A stretch of 64,000 nt of DNA, taken from positions 3,844,001 to 3,908,000 of the forward strand of contig CBDHCM010000006.1 in assembly GCA_965261105.1 (NCBI GenBank), written 5' to 3'. The stretch comes from Aldehydirespirator sp965261105 (lineage in GTDB: Bacteria > Actinomycetota > Acidimicrobiia > Acidimicrobiales > Aldehydirespiratoraceae). Below the pieces are notes generated by a model. It did not search any database and was not told the DNA's origin. It worked only from the letters and a program-made list of their open reading frames with translations. The translations under genes and the position numbers were made by a program. Of the stretch, positions 25,768-34,000 are shown one piece after another (positions within the stretch are counted from its first letter, which is position 1; each line of letters starts with the position of its first letter).

Positions 25768-27531
25768 ATGACCGAACACGAGGCAAGACCGCAAGAGCCT
25801 CACGCGCCACCGCAAGGAGCGGCGGGCTCTGACCGTGTGGCCGACCCCGAGCCACACGCTCCTGGGGCCAAGCCCCGAGGGCCGCGGCCTCACCGGTCGA
25901 AGCGGCGCAGGGTGACGAAGATCGACACCGATCTGCTGGAGCTGACCGACACCCGCATCCACGAGCCCCAGCGCGTCGCCGCGTCCCACAGCGGGATGGT
26001 GAGCACAGCCCATTACTCGGCCACCGCGGCGGGAGTTCAGATGCTGGCGCGGGGCGGCAGCGCAGTTGACGCCGCGGTGGCGGCCGCGCTCGCCCTAGGG
26101 GTGTGCGAGCCCGCGGCCTCGGGTCTCGGGGGCCAGACCATGATGCTCATCCATGACGCCGACGCAGGCCGGACCGTCGCGCTCGACGGGTCGTCCCGGG
26201 CGCCGAACCGGGCGCTGATCGACCGGTTCGCCAATCTGACCTCCGACCGCCGCCGAGGACATCTGGCCACCACGGTGCCCAGTTCCCCCGCGGTCTACGC
26301 CTACGCGCTCGAGACCTATGGCCGGCTCGGTTGGGCCGAGGTGCTGGAGCCGGCCATTGTGCTGGCCGACGAGGGCTACGAGGTCAGCGTGCTGCAGCAC
26401 CGCCTCGCCCGGCGCGAGCTGCCGCACCTGCGGGCCCACTCGGCAAGGCGGTTCTTCCTGCAGGACGAACGCAAGGTCTACCGGCCCGGCACGACGCTGG
26501 TGCAGCCGGTCCTGGCCCGGACGCTGCGCCGCCTCGCGGAGGAGGGCTTCGAGGACTTCTACCTCGGGGAGACTGCCCGCCTCATCCATGAGGACATGGA
26601 GGCCAACGGCGGGATCCTGCTGGCCGACGACCTCGCCCAGATCCCCCACCCCATCGAGCGCGAGCCCCTGTCGGGGCGGTTCGGGCGCGACCGGGTGCTC
26701 ACAATGCCGCTGCCCGGGGCGGGCCGCACCCTGGTGGAGATGCTCAACATCCACCAGAGCCTGCCGCGCCAGTTCCAGGACATCGACACCCCCGACGGCG
26801 CGGTGTGCCTGGCCGAGACCATCCGCCTGGCGCTGGTCGACCGCAAGGATCGACCCTTCGATCCCAACCTGTACACCCAGGCGTCGGACAAGCAGATGAC
26901 GAGCCGCCGGTACGCGCGGGGCCTGGCTCAGCAGATGATGCGGCGCTTCGGGCACGGTGAGACCACCCACCTGTCGGTGATGGACGCCGACGGCAACGTG
27001 GTGGCGCTCACGCAGTCGATCGAGAACGTGTACGGCTCGTGCGCCGCCTCGCCGGATCTCGGGTTCCTCTACAACAACTACATGAGCGCGTTCCTCACCA
27101 CCGACGCATCCCACCCCTACGATCTGCGTCCCAACGCGGTCCCCTGGGCCAACGTCGCGCCCACAATCGTGTTCAACGAGCACGGTCCCTGGCTGGCCAT
27201 CGGCTCACCCGGCAGCGAGCGGATCCCCCCTGCGATCCTGCAGGTGCTGCTGCGTCTCCGAAAGTCGTCGCCGCTCGGGGCGGTGGCCGCGCCCCGCCTG
27301 CACTGCTCGCTCGAAGGCGTGGTGTCGGTTGAAGCATCCAGGATGGCAACCGACGTGCTGGCAGCCTTGGAGGGCGCCGGGTTCGAGTTGAACCGCCGCG
27401 AGCCGTACTCGTTCTACATGGGCTGCGTTCAGATGGTGATGAACGAGGGCGGCCGCCTGATCGGTGTGGCCGACCCGAGGCGCGACGGCGCGGCCGGCGG
27501 ACCCGCCTCGCCTCCGAAGCAGCCGCAGTGA
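25768..27531 (+). CDS. Gamma-glutamyltransferase family protein
   Basis: A 587-residue Ntn-hydrolase proenzyme. The autocatalytic site is Thr399 in GETTHLSVMDADGNVVALTQSI, where cleavage creates the N-terminal nucleophile. SAVDAAVAAALALGVCEPAASGLGG at residues 98-122 (key residues GG and E) is the large-subunit signature, and GSPGSERIP the late substrate loop. It transfers or hydrolyses gamma-glutamyl groups. The first 45 residues are Pro/His/Arg-rich with no signal peptide, so it may act in the cytoplasm. It begins 3 nt after the upstream stop. Its last codons and stop are duplicated (38-bp tandem repeat). Confidence 0.88.
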   Translation: MTEHEARPQEPHAPPQGAAGSDRVADPEPHAPGAKPRGPRPHRSKRRRVTKIDTDLLELTDTRIHEPQRVAASHSGMVSTAHYSATAAGVQMLARGGSAVDAAVAAALALGVCEPAASGLGGQTMMLIHDADAGRTVALDGSSRAPNRALIDRFANLTSDRRRGHLATTVPSSPAVYAYALETYGRLGWAEVLEPAIVLADEGYEVSVLQHRLARRELPHLRAHSARRFFLQDERKVYRPGTTLVQPVLARTLRRLAEEGFEDFYLGETARLIHEDMEANGGILLADDLAQIPHPIEREPLSGRFGRDRVLTMPLPGAGRTLVEMLNIHQSLPRQFQDIDTPDGAVCLAETIRLALVDRKDRPFDPNLYTQASDKQMTSRRYARGLAQQMMRRFGHGETTHLSVMDADGNVVALTQSIENVYGSCAASPDLGFLYNNYMSAFLTTDASHPYDLRPNAVPWANVAPTIVFNEHGPWLAIGSPGSERIPPAILQVLLRLRKSSPLGAVAAPRLHCSLEGVVSVEASRMATDVLAALEGAGFELNRREPYSFYMGCVQMVMNEGGRLIGVADPRRDGAAGGPASPPKQPQ

Positions 27532-27570
27532 CCGGCGGACCCGCCCCGCCTCCGAAGCAGCCGCAGTGAC
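27495..27570. repeat. 38-bp tandem duplication at the ggt stop
   Basis: Two copies (27495-27532 and 27533-27570) differ at one base. Each contains the ggt stop and the following GTG as GTGAC. The first copy ends ggt; the second starts the next gene. Before duplication the two genes would have overlapped by 4 nt. Confidence 0.95.
27528..27569 (+). CDS. Junction mini-ORF between ggt and the amidohydrolase
   Basis: A 13-residue ORF (VTGGPAPPPKQPQ in the genetic code) created by the 38-bp duplication. Its GTG overlaps the ggt stop and its TGA overlaps the downstream GTG, both as GTGA. The 38-nt spacing has remainder 2 modulo 3, so stop/start coupling is preserved in two steps. Confidence 0.42.
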   Translation: MTGGPAPPPKQPQ

Positions 27571-28291
27571 GCTTCCCCTCGTCGTCTCGGTGCCTCACGC
27601 CGGGCGGTGGGTGCCGCCTGAGATCGAGTCGATGTGCGCGCTGGCGCCCGAGGAGGTTGCAGACGACGGCGACGGCGGTGCAGCCGAGATCTACGCGATT
27701 TCCGCCGAAGTGGGGTCGTTCGTCACCACCGAGGTGGCCCGGGCCGTCGTGGACATGAACAGGGCGCGAGACGACCGGCGGGCCGACGGCGTGACAAAGA
27801 CCCACACGTGCTGGAACGTCGGCGTCTGGCACCGCCCGCTGTCGCAGGCTGAGGTCGACGGACTGCTGGACGCCTACCACGCTCCCTACCACCAGCAGCT
27901 CACCGAGCTGGGGCAGAGCGGTCGCTGGGCTCTGGGCGTGGACTGTCACACGATGGCCGCAACAGGACCGCCGCTAGGGCCCGATCCGGGCCGGGAACGG
28001 CCGTGGGTGTGCTTGAGCAACGGCGACGGAACCTGCCCGCAGGAATGGATCGATGGCCTGCGGGACGCCTTCAAGCAGCAGCTCGACGGCCTGCGGGACG
28101 CCTTCAAGCAGCAGCTCGACGGCCCGGTGAAGGTCAACGACCCCTTCCGCGGCGGCTACATCACCCGCTCGCACTCAACCGAGATGCCCTGGATCCAGAT
28201 TGAGTTGTCCCGGGCCCCGTACCTGTCCAACAACGCCAAGCGCCAAATGGTGCTCACCGCCCTACAACACTGGACCAGCCGCTACGCCTGA
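27566..28291 (+). CDS. N-formylglutamate amidohydrolase-like protein
   Basis: A 241-residue protein starting at GTG 27566. The family motifs VVSVPHAGRWVP, VVDMNRARDD, LGVDCHTMAATGPP and DPFRGGYITRSHS with WIQIELSR are present; the His, Asp/Asn and Glu residues are those expected to hold the metal. The enzyme hydrolyses N-formyl-L-glutamate to formate and glutamate in histidine degradation, or related formyl-amino acids. An 11-residue block DGLRDAFKQQL is repeated exactly in tandem near residue 165-185 by a 33-nt DNA duplication. It is the third gene of the ATP-grasp/ggt operon, so glutamate derivatives are a common theme. Its 3' end overlaps the convergent amidohydrolase by 30 nt. Confidence 0.82.
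   Translation: MTLPLVVSVPHAGRWVPPEIESMCALAPEEVADDGDGGAAEIYAISAEVGSFVTTEVARAVVDMNRARDDRRADGVTKTHTCWNVGVWHRPLSQAEVDGLLDAYHAPYHQQLTELGQSGRWALGVDCHTMAATGPPLGPDPGRERPWVCLSNGDGTCPQEWIDGLRDAFKQQLDGLRDAFKQQLDGPVKVNDPFRGGYITRSHSTEMPWIQIELSRAPYLSNNAKRQMVLTALQHWTSRYA
28052..28117. repeat. 33-bp in-frame tandem duplication
   Basis: Units 28052-28084 and 28085-28117 are identical except one base and encode DGLRDAFKQQL twice. A third DG follows. The duplication keeps the frame and lengthens a helix in the amidohydrolase. Confidence 0.95.
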
Positions 28292-29728
28292 ACAACCTGC
28301 TTCACCGCTAGGTCTCGTCACCTGTCCGCGCGTGTTCTGAGGACGGTCGGCTCGGTTTAGTCGGGTCTTGATGCCGGCTCGGTTGAAGAGGTCGCGGGCG
28401 GCGTCGTTGGCCTTGGCCATGATCTGGCGCTCGTCGGCGGTGACTAGATGGCCGTCTCGCAGCAGGATCTGCCCGTCGACCACAACGTCTCGCAAGTCTC
28501 GGGGCGTGGCGTTGTAGACGAGGGCGCTGGCCACCCGGTGCACCGGCGCCACGAACGGTGATCGCAGGTCCACCACCAACAGGTCGGCCCGCTGGCCCTC
28601 CGCCACCATGCCGAAGGTGCCCGGCATGCCGAAAGCCGCCGCTCCGCACCGGCAGGCCATGTGCAGCACGTCTGCGGGCTGTAGCAGCAGCGGGTCGAGG
28701 TGATGCACCTTCTGCAGCAGCACCGTCGCCTTCAGCACCTCGAACATGTCCTGGCGGTTGTTGCTGCCCGGGCCGTCGCTGGCCAGCGCCACGGTGATGC
28801 CGCGGGCTCGCATCTCGGGCAGGCGGGCCACTCCCGAGGCCAGGTACATGTTCGACACCGGGCAGTGCACAATGACCGACCCGGTCGCCGAGATAAGGTC
28901 GAGCTCGTCGTCGTCGAGCCACACACTGTGGGCGAGCTGCATGTCGGGGCCGAGGACGCCCAGCGAGTCGAGCCATGTCACATGGCGCACTCCCCGCTCT
29001 TCGAGGCTCATGTCCACTTCGACCGCTGTCTCCGCGCAGTGGATGTGGGTGCCGCGGCCCCAACTCCGGGCCGCGGCCACGGTGGTGCGCATCGCCTCGT
29101 CTGAGCATCCCCACGGGATCAGCGGCGCCAGCTCCACGCGGATGCGGTCCTCGTGGCGACCGTCCCAGCGGCGCCGGGCGGCGTCCGCCCGAGTAACGGC
29201 CTGTTCGGCGGTCTGCTCAAGCACAGGGTGATAGTTGCGGTCAGCCCAGCCGTGGGCCAGCAGGAAGCGCACCCCCAGTTCGTCTGCCGCCCGGCAGACG
29301 GCGTCGTTGATGCCCCCGTCGGTGTGGATGTACTGGTGGTCGATCACCGTGGTGGCCCCGCCCCGCAGGTTCTCGACCAAGCCGGCGAGAGCGGCCGCAT
29401 AGGCGGTCTCAGCATCGAGGTGGACCGCGGCCGGCCAGATGCAGTCTCGCAACCAGTCGAGCAGGGCCTTGTCGTCGGCCAGTCCCCGAAAGAGGGCTTG
29501 GAAAAGGTGGGTGTGGGCGTTGGTCATGCCCGGCATGACCGCGCACCCCGAGGCGTCAATCACCTCAGCAGGCTGACGCAGCCGGCTCGACGGAGGCTCC
29601 CCCACACCAACCTCCGCCACCCGGTTGCCCCGCACGTACACCCACCCCGGGTCATTAACGGTGCCCGAGTCATCGACAGTCACAACCGCACCGCCATGCA
29701 CCAGCAGGTCACGTCCAGCCTCGGTCAC
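28262..29728 (-). CDS. TrzA/8-oxoguanine deaminase-like amidohydrolase
   Basis: A 488-residue amidohydrolase. The HxH motif is NAHTHLFQALFRGLADD; other metal ligands lie in THIHCAET, HCPVSNMYLASG and ALASDGPGSNNRQDMFE, and the C-terminal barrel strand is RADLLVVDL. It belongs to the family of S-adenosylhomocysteine, 8-oxoguanine and triazine deaminases (nucleophilic removal of a ring amino group). This is the second such enzyme in the window, and only 6 kb from the molybdenum hydroxylase genes, so it may share the same heterocycle pathway. The C-terminal 35 residues after NRAG are low-complexity and partly overlap the convergent gene, so the stop may have been extended. Confidence 0.83.
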   Translation of the reverse strand: MTEAGRDLLVHGGAVVTVDDSGTVNDPGWVYVRGNRVAEVGVGEPPSSRLRQPAEVIDASGCAVMPGMTNAHTHLFQALFRGLADDKALLDWLRDCIWPAAVHLDAETAYAAALAGLVENLRGGATTVIDHQYIHTDGGINDAVCRAADELGVRFLLAHGWADRNYHPVLEQTAEQAVTRADAARRRWDGRHEDRIRVELAPLIPWGCSDEAMRTTVAAARSWGRGTHIHCAETAVEVDMSLEERGVRHVTWLDSLGVLGPDMQLAHSVWLDDDELDLISATGSVIVHCPVSNMYLASGVARLPEMRARGITVALASDGPGSNNRQDMFEVLKATVLLQKVHHLDPLLLQPADVLHMACRCGAAAFGMPGTFGMVAEGQRADLLVVDLRSPFVAPVHRVASALVYNATPRDLRDVVVDGQILLRDGHLVTADERQIMAKANDAARDLFNRAGIKTRLNRADRPQNTRGQVTRPSGEAGCSGVAAGPVL

Positions 29729-29791
29729 GAATACAGACGCTAACGAGCCGCCGCCTCACTCGCCGCCCGCCCGCCCATTGCCGCCAATGTG

Positions 29792-29914
29792 AAACCCGGC
29801 CCCATCACGCAAAAGCGCACACAAACCGACCACAACAATGGCCAGCTCGCGAATGTGCGCGAAAACCCGGCCCCATCACGCAAAAGCGCACACAAACCGT
29901 CCACAGCAATGGCC
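29792..29914. repeat. Direct repeat, 52 bp at 71-bp spacing
   Basis: Copies 29792-29843 and 29863-29914 share about 50 of 52 bases, including ATCACGCAAAAGCGCAC. A more diverged third copy is at about 30950-30985, on the other side of the 29953-30888 gene. No coding function is seen in the repeats. Confidence 0.85.
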
Positions 29915-29952
29915 GTCGCCCGTCCGCCGGAGCGGCTGGCTTCTCATGGGGC

Positions 29953-30888
29953 TTACCCGCAAGCCCGGGCAACGGCGGCGCACAGAGTGCTGGCATGGTT
30001 GGCGTAGTCGTCCCATGTGAACGTGAGGACCCTCCAGCCGGCCATGAACAGTGCGTTGCGGCGTCTCGGGTCCTCCGCGAACGACACCCGGTTGAAGTGC
30101 CATCGCACGCTGTCGAGCTCTATAGCCAAGCGCACCGAGGGGTAGGCGAGATCGACGTGGGCCACGAACTCCCCGTCACGACCCTCTACCCGATGTTCGA
30201 AGGCGGGACGAGGCAGACCCGACGCCTCCAGCAGATCGGCCACCATCCGGCTCCATTCGCTGAGCGGCACGGCGCCCTCGTCGGATCGGGCCAGGAGGGC
30301 CTCCCGGAGGGCGACGCAGCCGTTCCGCCCCGGCTTGGCGTGAGAGACCAACACCCGCCATAGGTCGTCCAGCCGCAGCAGTCCGTCTCGCAGCACGGCG
30401 TCAATGGTGCGGTCGAGGACGGCTCGGCTGACTGAGCCAGCCAGGTCGAGGACGGTTCTGTCCAGCCGTGTGCAGGGGATTCCGTTTCGCTCCACGGGCC
30501 GGGCGAGGTGCATCTGAGTGGAGTGGTGCAGGCGAGCACCCGGTATCCGGCGAACTCGCCCCTTGGCGACCACGACCTCGACCCGGTCGAGCTCGTAGCC
30601 GTCGATGCCCTGCAGGGCCGCGGCCGAGCGGTGGCTCGCTAGAGCCCCGTAGGCCATGCATACCGCGAGCAGCCTCGACTCAGGCGTCGACGGCACAGCC
30701 GCGTGCCGGTACACGCCTCGGGCGGCGCGCACCCACCGGGCTGAGCGGAGGCGTTCTTCAATCTGATGCTCGGTCATGCCGGCAGAAAGAGCTTGCTCGC
30801 GGGTTGCGAGCCCGTGCTGGCTCGCCATGTGGGCCCGTACCCGCCGTTCCGCGGCCCCTGGATGGCGACGCCGAGACTGATATGACAT
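29953..30888 (-). CDS. AbiEi/DUF559-type protein (winged helix plus Vsr-like nuclease fold)
   Basis: A protein of about 311 residues if started at ATG 30888; ATG 30828 would give 291. The N-terminus has the AbiEi antitoxin-like winged helix (LATREQALSAGMTEHQIEERL, WVRAARGVYRHAAVP). The C-terminus has the DUF559/Vsr-like endonuclease fold: PAFEHRVEGRDGEFVAHVDLAYPSVRLAIELDS (key residues D, E and the later W) and WRVLTFTWDDY. Such fusions are common orphan genes in actinobacteria; function is not settled. The partner toxin AbiEii is absent. Degenerate copies of one repeat flank it on both sides, suggesting it was gained or moved as a unit. AT-rich DNA upstream has two GATATGA repeats that may contain its promoter. 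Confidence 0.72.
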   Translation of the reverse strand: MSYQSRRRHPGAAERRVRAHMASQHGLATREQALSAGMTEHQIEERLRSARWVRAARGVYRHAAVPSTPESRLLAVCMAYGALASHRSAAALQGIDGYELDRVEVVVAKGRVRRIPGARLHHSTQMHLARPVERNGIPCTRLDRTVLDLAGSVSRAVLDRTIDAVLRDGLLRLDDLWRVLVSHAKPGRNGCVALREALLARSDEGAVPLSEWSRMVADLLEASGLPRPAFEHRVEGRDGEFVAHVDLAYPSVRLAIELDSVRWHFNRVSFAEDPRRRNALFMAGWRVLTFTWDDYANHASTLCAAVARACG

Positions 30889-31023
30889 ACAAAGATATGA
30901 TAATGGACCACATCGTCTTCTGTGGCGCGGGAATCCTCCACGTTTGTGTGCACAAACCCGGCGCAATCACGGGAAAGCGCGAACAGAGTCCCCCTGGGGG
31001 CCGGGGCGGGGCGCGGGCGGGGG

Positions 31024-32049
31024 TTAGGGCGACCAGTGGGCGAAGGTGTCGATTACTGGCTTCATGTCGTCCATCAGGGGGTAGAGCACCGGGCACGTGA
31101 CGCCCGCGTCGATGAACTCCGCCACCGTGTCCCGGCACTCGGCGGCGCTGCCCACGGCCATGATGCGACGCACCAGGTCGTCGCCTATGAGGGGGGCGGC
31201 CTTGTAGTAGTCGGCCTCGGTGGCCGGCCAGCCGACCACCTCCTGGACCCGCTCGATGAGCCCGGGGTCGGCGCCGGAGGCCGCCATGATGTGGGGCTCG
31301 GTGCCCAGGTAGTACGCCACCAGCGACTTGCCGGTGAGCAGGGCGGTGTCGGGGTCGTCGTCGGACAGCGAGCAGATCAGCAGCTCGGGCCGGTCGATGT
31401 CGTCGATGGTGCGCCCCGACTTCGCCGCCCCGACTTCGATCCGGGCCACCGCGTCGCGGATGTAGTCGGTCGACACCACATAGTTGAGCATGGCCCCGTC
31501 GGCAATCTCCCCGGTCAGCTCCAGCATCTTCGGACCGGTGGCGCCGATGTAGATGGGAATGTCGCGGGGCGACGTGTCGCCGTAGGCCACATCGAGGCTG
31601 ACCCGGTCGAGGTGGACGAACTCGCCCTCGTAGGTGACCTCCTCCATGGTGAACAGGGCTCGGATCGCCTCGACGTTCTCGCGCATGGCGGTGAGCGGCT
31701 TGCGCCGGCCCGCACCGACCCGCCCGGCGATGGGCTCCCACCAAGCGCCAAGACCCAGCATCACCCGGCTGCCGCCGTCGGGCGCCGGGCCCGCGAGCTC
31801 GTGCATCGTGCTCCAGGAGGCCGCGATCACCGCGGGGTTGCGGGTGTAGATGGGCAGCACTCCGCTAGCGATGCGCAGCCGCTCGGTGGACGCCAGCAGG
31901 GCGCTCATCATCACCACGCAGTCGCGGGCCAACCGGGTGTCGCCCTGCCAGATCTCGCTGAAGCCCCGCTCCTCGGCGTAGCGGGCCATCTCGATCTCGT
32001 AGCCGATGGGATGCTTGTCCTGGAAGTAGAGGGCCATGCGCTGTGCCAT
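31024..32049 (-). CDS. Luciferase-like (F420-dependent type) oxidoreductase
   Basis: A 341-residue LLM-class TIM barrel starting at ATG 32049 (ALYFQDKHPIGYEIEMARYAEERG). Motifs include FSEIWQGDTRLARD, IASGVLPIYTRNPAVIA, VMLGLGAWWEPIAGRVG and GSAAECRDTVAEFIDAGVTCPVLYP. Overall it resembles MSMEG-type F420-dependent methylene-H4MPT reductase homologues. The substrate is unknown. It stands alone, divergent from ridA-like 32194, with a 144-nt shared intergenic region that contains no clear operator. Confidence 0.86.
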   Translation of the reverse strand: MAQRMALYFQDKHPIGYEIEMARYAEERGFSEIWQGDTRLARDCVVMMSALLASTERLRIASGVLPIYTRNPAVIAASWSTMHELAGPAPDGGSRVMLGLGAWWEPIAGRVGAGRRKPLTAMRENVEAIRALFTMEEVTYEGEFVHLDRVSLDVAYGDTSPRDIPIYIGATGPKMLELTGEIADGAMLNYVVSTDYIRDAVARIEVGAAKSGRTIDDIDRPELLICSLSDDDPDTALLTGKSLVAYYLGTEPHIMAASGADPGLIERVQEVVGWPATEADYYKAAPLIGDDLVRRIMAVGSAAECRDTVAEFIDAGVTCPVLYPLMDDMKPVIDTFAHWSP

Positions 32050-32193
32050 GGCACCAGAGTGTGTCACGGCACCGGCACGCCTCCACAACGCGGGGCGGCG
32101 GCCAACCTCGAGGCTGTGCCGCGGAGCGGACGGCACGGCCTAGGTTGCCCGCCCGGGTGATGGCCCCCGATCGCCGGAGCTACCATCGCCGCG

Positions 32194-32580
32194 ATGTCCT
32201 CGCGAGTGATCCGACCAGCCGGCATCGCGCCCCCGGCGGCGCGCTACGCGCATGCGGTGGCAACTACCGGAGCGCAGAGATGGCTCCACACATCGGGCGT
32301 GGTGCCCACGCGACCCGACGGATCAGTGGCCGACGATGTCGCCGAGCAGGCCGCCACCGTGTGGCACAACATCGCTGCGATGCTGGCCGAGTCCGACATG
32401 GAGCCGAGTGACATCGTGTCAGTCACCACCTATGTCGTGCCGGGCCAGAACCTCGCCGCGGTTATGGCCGCGCGCGACCGTTTCCTCGACGGCCATCTGG
32501 CCGCCTCGACGCTGGTGATAGTGCCCGAACTGGCCCAACCCGCCTGGAGGGTCGAGATCGCGGTGGTGGCCGCCCGCTGA
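32194..32580 (+). CDS. RidA/YjgF-family protein lacking the catalytic arginine
   Basis: A 128-residue RidA-fold protein: RYAHAVATTGAQRWLHTSGVVP is the opening strand pair and WRVEIAVVAAR the closing strand. RidA deaminates reactive enamine/imine intermediates and needs an Arg before the helix-strand turn near residue 105. Here that position lies in HLAASTLVIVPELAQP and is Ser rather than Arg, as in non-archetypal Rid subfamilies. A related role in another pathway is therefore more likely. It is followed at once by a tandem repeat array. Confidence 0.8.
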   Translation: MSSRVIRPAGIAPPAARYAHAVATTGAQRWLHTSGVVPTRPDGSVADDVAEQAATVWHNIAAMLAESDMEPSDIVSVTTYVVPGQNLAAVMAARDRFLDGHLAASTLVIVPELAQPAWRVEIAVVAAR

Positions 32581-32585
32581 CAGCC

Positions 32586-32892
32586 ACCACAACCGGGCCC
32601 CGCGCCCGGATCAATCCTCAACCGCAGATCCGGACCCCACCACAACCGGGCCCCGCGCCCGGATCAGGCTCCGGCCGCAGATCCGGACCCCACCACAACC
32701 GGGCCCCGCGCCCGGATCAATCCTCAACCGCAGATCCGGACCCCACCACAACCGGGCCGCGCGCCCGGATCAGGCTCCGGCCGCAGATCCGGACCCCACC
32801 ACAACCGGGCCGCGCGCCCGGATCAATCCTCAACCGCAGATCCGGACCCCACCACAACCGGGCCGCGCGGTCGGATCAGGCTCCGGCCGCGG
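32586..32892. repeat. 53-bp tandem repeat array with alternating unit types
   Basis: Five full 53-bp units start at 32586, 32639, 32692, 32745 and 32798, and a sixth partial one at 32851. Two unit types alternate (AATCCTCAACC and AGGCTCCGGCC), so the higher-order period is 106 bp. Each unit contains the hairpin CCGGGC-CCCGC-GCCCGG or a variant and a CGGATC/GATCCG pair. The last unit runs into the stop of the minus-strand quinone reductase, so the array may have grown from that gene's 3' end. It lies between convergent genes and may work as a terminator. Confidence 0.93.
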
Positions 32893-33388
32893 CTAGCTCG
32901 GAGGCGGCGCGGTCGACAAAGGCCGATATCTCCGCGGGGCTGCGCTGGTCCACCCCGTAGAGCGCCACCCAGCGCAGCCGCGTCCCGGAAGCGCACAGGC
33001 GGGCAACCGAGCGCCGCAGCAGTTGGCGTCCCGGCTCGCCCTGAAGCCGGTTCACCCAGCTTGTGGAGCCGTGAGTGGTGACGGCCACCAGATGGCTCAC
33101 GGTGCGCAGGGGCGAGGTCTTCGGATCGTTGGGTCCGTCGATCCAGGCCGCGAGCTCGCGCTGCACCCACGACAGCATCGGCGCGGGCAGGCCGCCCCAC
33201 CAGGTGGGGTAGACGAGCACCAGGCCGTCGGCGCCCGCCACGCTCACCCCGTCGATCCATTCGCCCTGTGTCAGCCGCACAAGCTGCACTTCGTGGCCGG
33301 CGCGCTCCAGCGTTTCCACTACGCGATCGCGGAGGGCCACGTTCAGACAGTCCTGTTGCGGATGGGCGTGCAGCACCACAAAGCGCAC
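32876..33388 (-). CDS. Flavodoxin-fold NAD(P)H dehydrogenase (quinone reductase-like)
   Basis: A 170-residue Flavodoxin_2 protein: MRFVVLHAHPQQDCLNVALRD, GLVLVYPTWWGGLPAPMLSW and VSHLVAVTTHGSTSWVNRL follow the KefF/MdaB/YwrO pattern with the FMN/FAD-contacting PxWWGGxPA motif. It may reduce quinones or azo compounds in the cytosol. The final codons AAAGA-stop lie in the last unit of the 53-bp array. It is divergent from the pyridoxamine-oxidase-like gene at 33430. Confidence 0.84.
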   Translation of the reverse strand: MRFVVLHAHPQQDCLNVALRDRVVETLERAGHEVQLVRLTQGEWIDGVSVAGADGLVLVYPTWWGGLPAPMLSWVQRELAAWIDGPNDPKTSPLRTVSHLVAVTTHGSTSWVNRLQGEPGRQLLRRSVARLCASGTRLRWVALYGVDQRSPAEISAFVDRAASELAAAGA

Positions 33389-33429
33389 AGCCGGAGCGTA
33401 CCCACCCCGGGCCGGCCTAGATTCTCACC

Positions 33430-33915
33430 GTGGACGACGCCGAGGTTGCTTGGGCCGAGTTCGAGCAAGCCGACCCGGCGCTGGCCCAGAGGGTGATGAC
33501 GAGGCTGCGGAGCCACCGTCACGCGATCCTGGCCACGCTGCGAGCCGACGGCTCACCCCGCCTGTCCGGCATGGAGGCCCCAGTCAGGTCCGGGCATCTT
33601 TGGCTGGCCATGACGCCGGGATCGCGCAAGGCCGTCGACTTGGCCCGCGATCCTCGCGTCTCGCTTCACAGCGCCCTCGACGCCGAGGACCTGCCGGAAG
33701 GAGACGCCCGCATCGATGGTGTTGTGCTGCCGGCCGACGAGGCCCAGCGGGCCGAGTTCGTGGCACACCACCGATACCCCGTAGAGGACCCGTCGATGAT
33801 GGTGCTCTTCACGACTGTTATCCGGCGGATCGTCCTGGTGCGGGTGGCCGACGACAGCCTCCTCATCGAGACATGGACCCCGGCCAAGGGCTACAGCACT
33901 CAGCAGCGCCAGTGA
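33430..33915 (+). CDS. Pyridoxamine 5'-phosphate oxidase-fold protein
   Basis: A 161-residue split-barrel flavin-binding protein starting at GTG. The motifs RSHRHAILATLRADGSPRLSGM and LAMTPGSRKAVDLARDPRVSLHSAL are typical of the PPOX/F420-binding (FDOR) class. The cofactor may be FMN or F420; the sequence does not decide. It is a single gene with 41 nt to its divergent neighbour. Confidence 0.83.
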   Translation: MDDAEVAWAEFEQADPALAQRVMTRLRSHRHAILATLRADGSPRLSGMEAPVRSGHLWLAMTPGSRKAVDLARDPRVSLHSALDAEDLPEGDARIDGVVLPADEAQRAEFVAHHRYPVEDPSMMVLFTTVIRRIVLVRVADDSLLIETWTPAKGYSTQQRQ

Positions 33916-34000
33916 CCGGCAGCCCCCCACACGCTCCCCGCCCGGTCCCATCACCGCGGGGCGCTCACCACCCATTCGCGCAGGCTCTACAGTGACGGGC

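Noticed and set aside
32586..32892. CRISPR-like array
   Set aside because: Units are contiguous and alternate between two types; there are no unique spacers and no cas genes.
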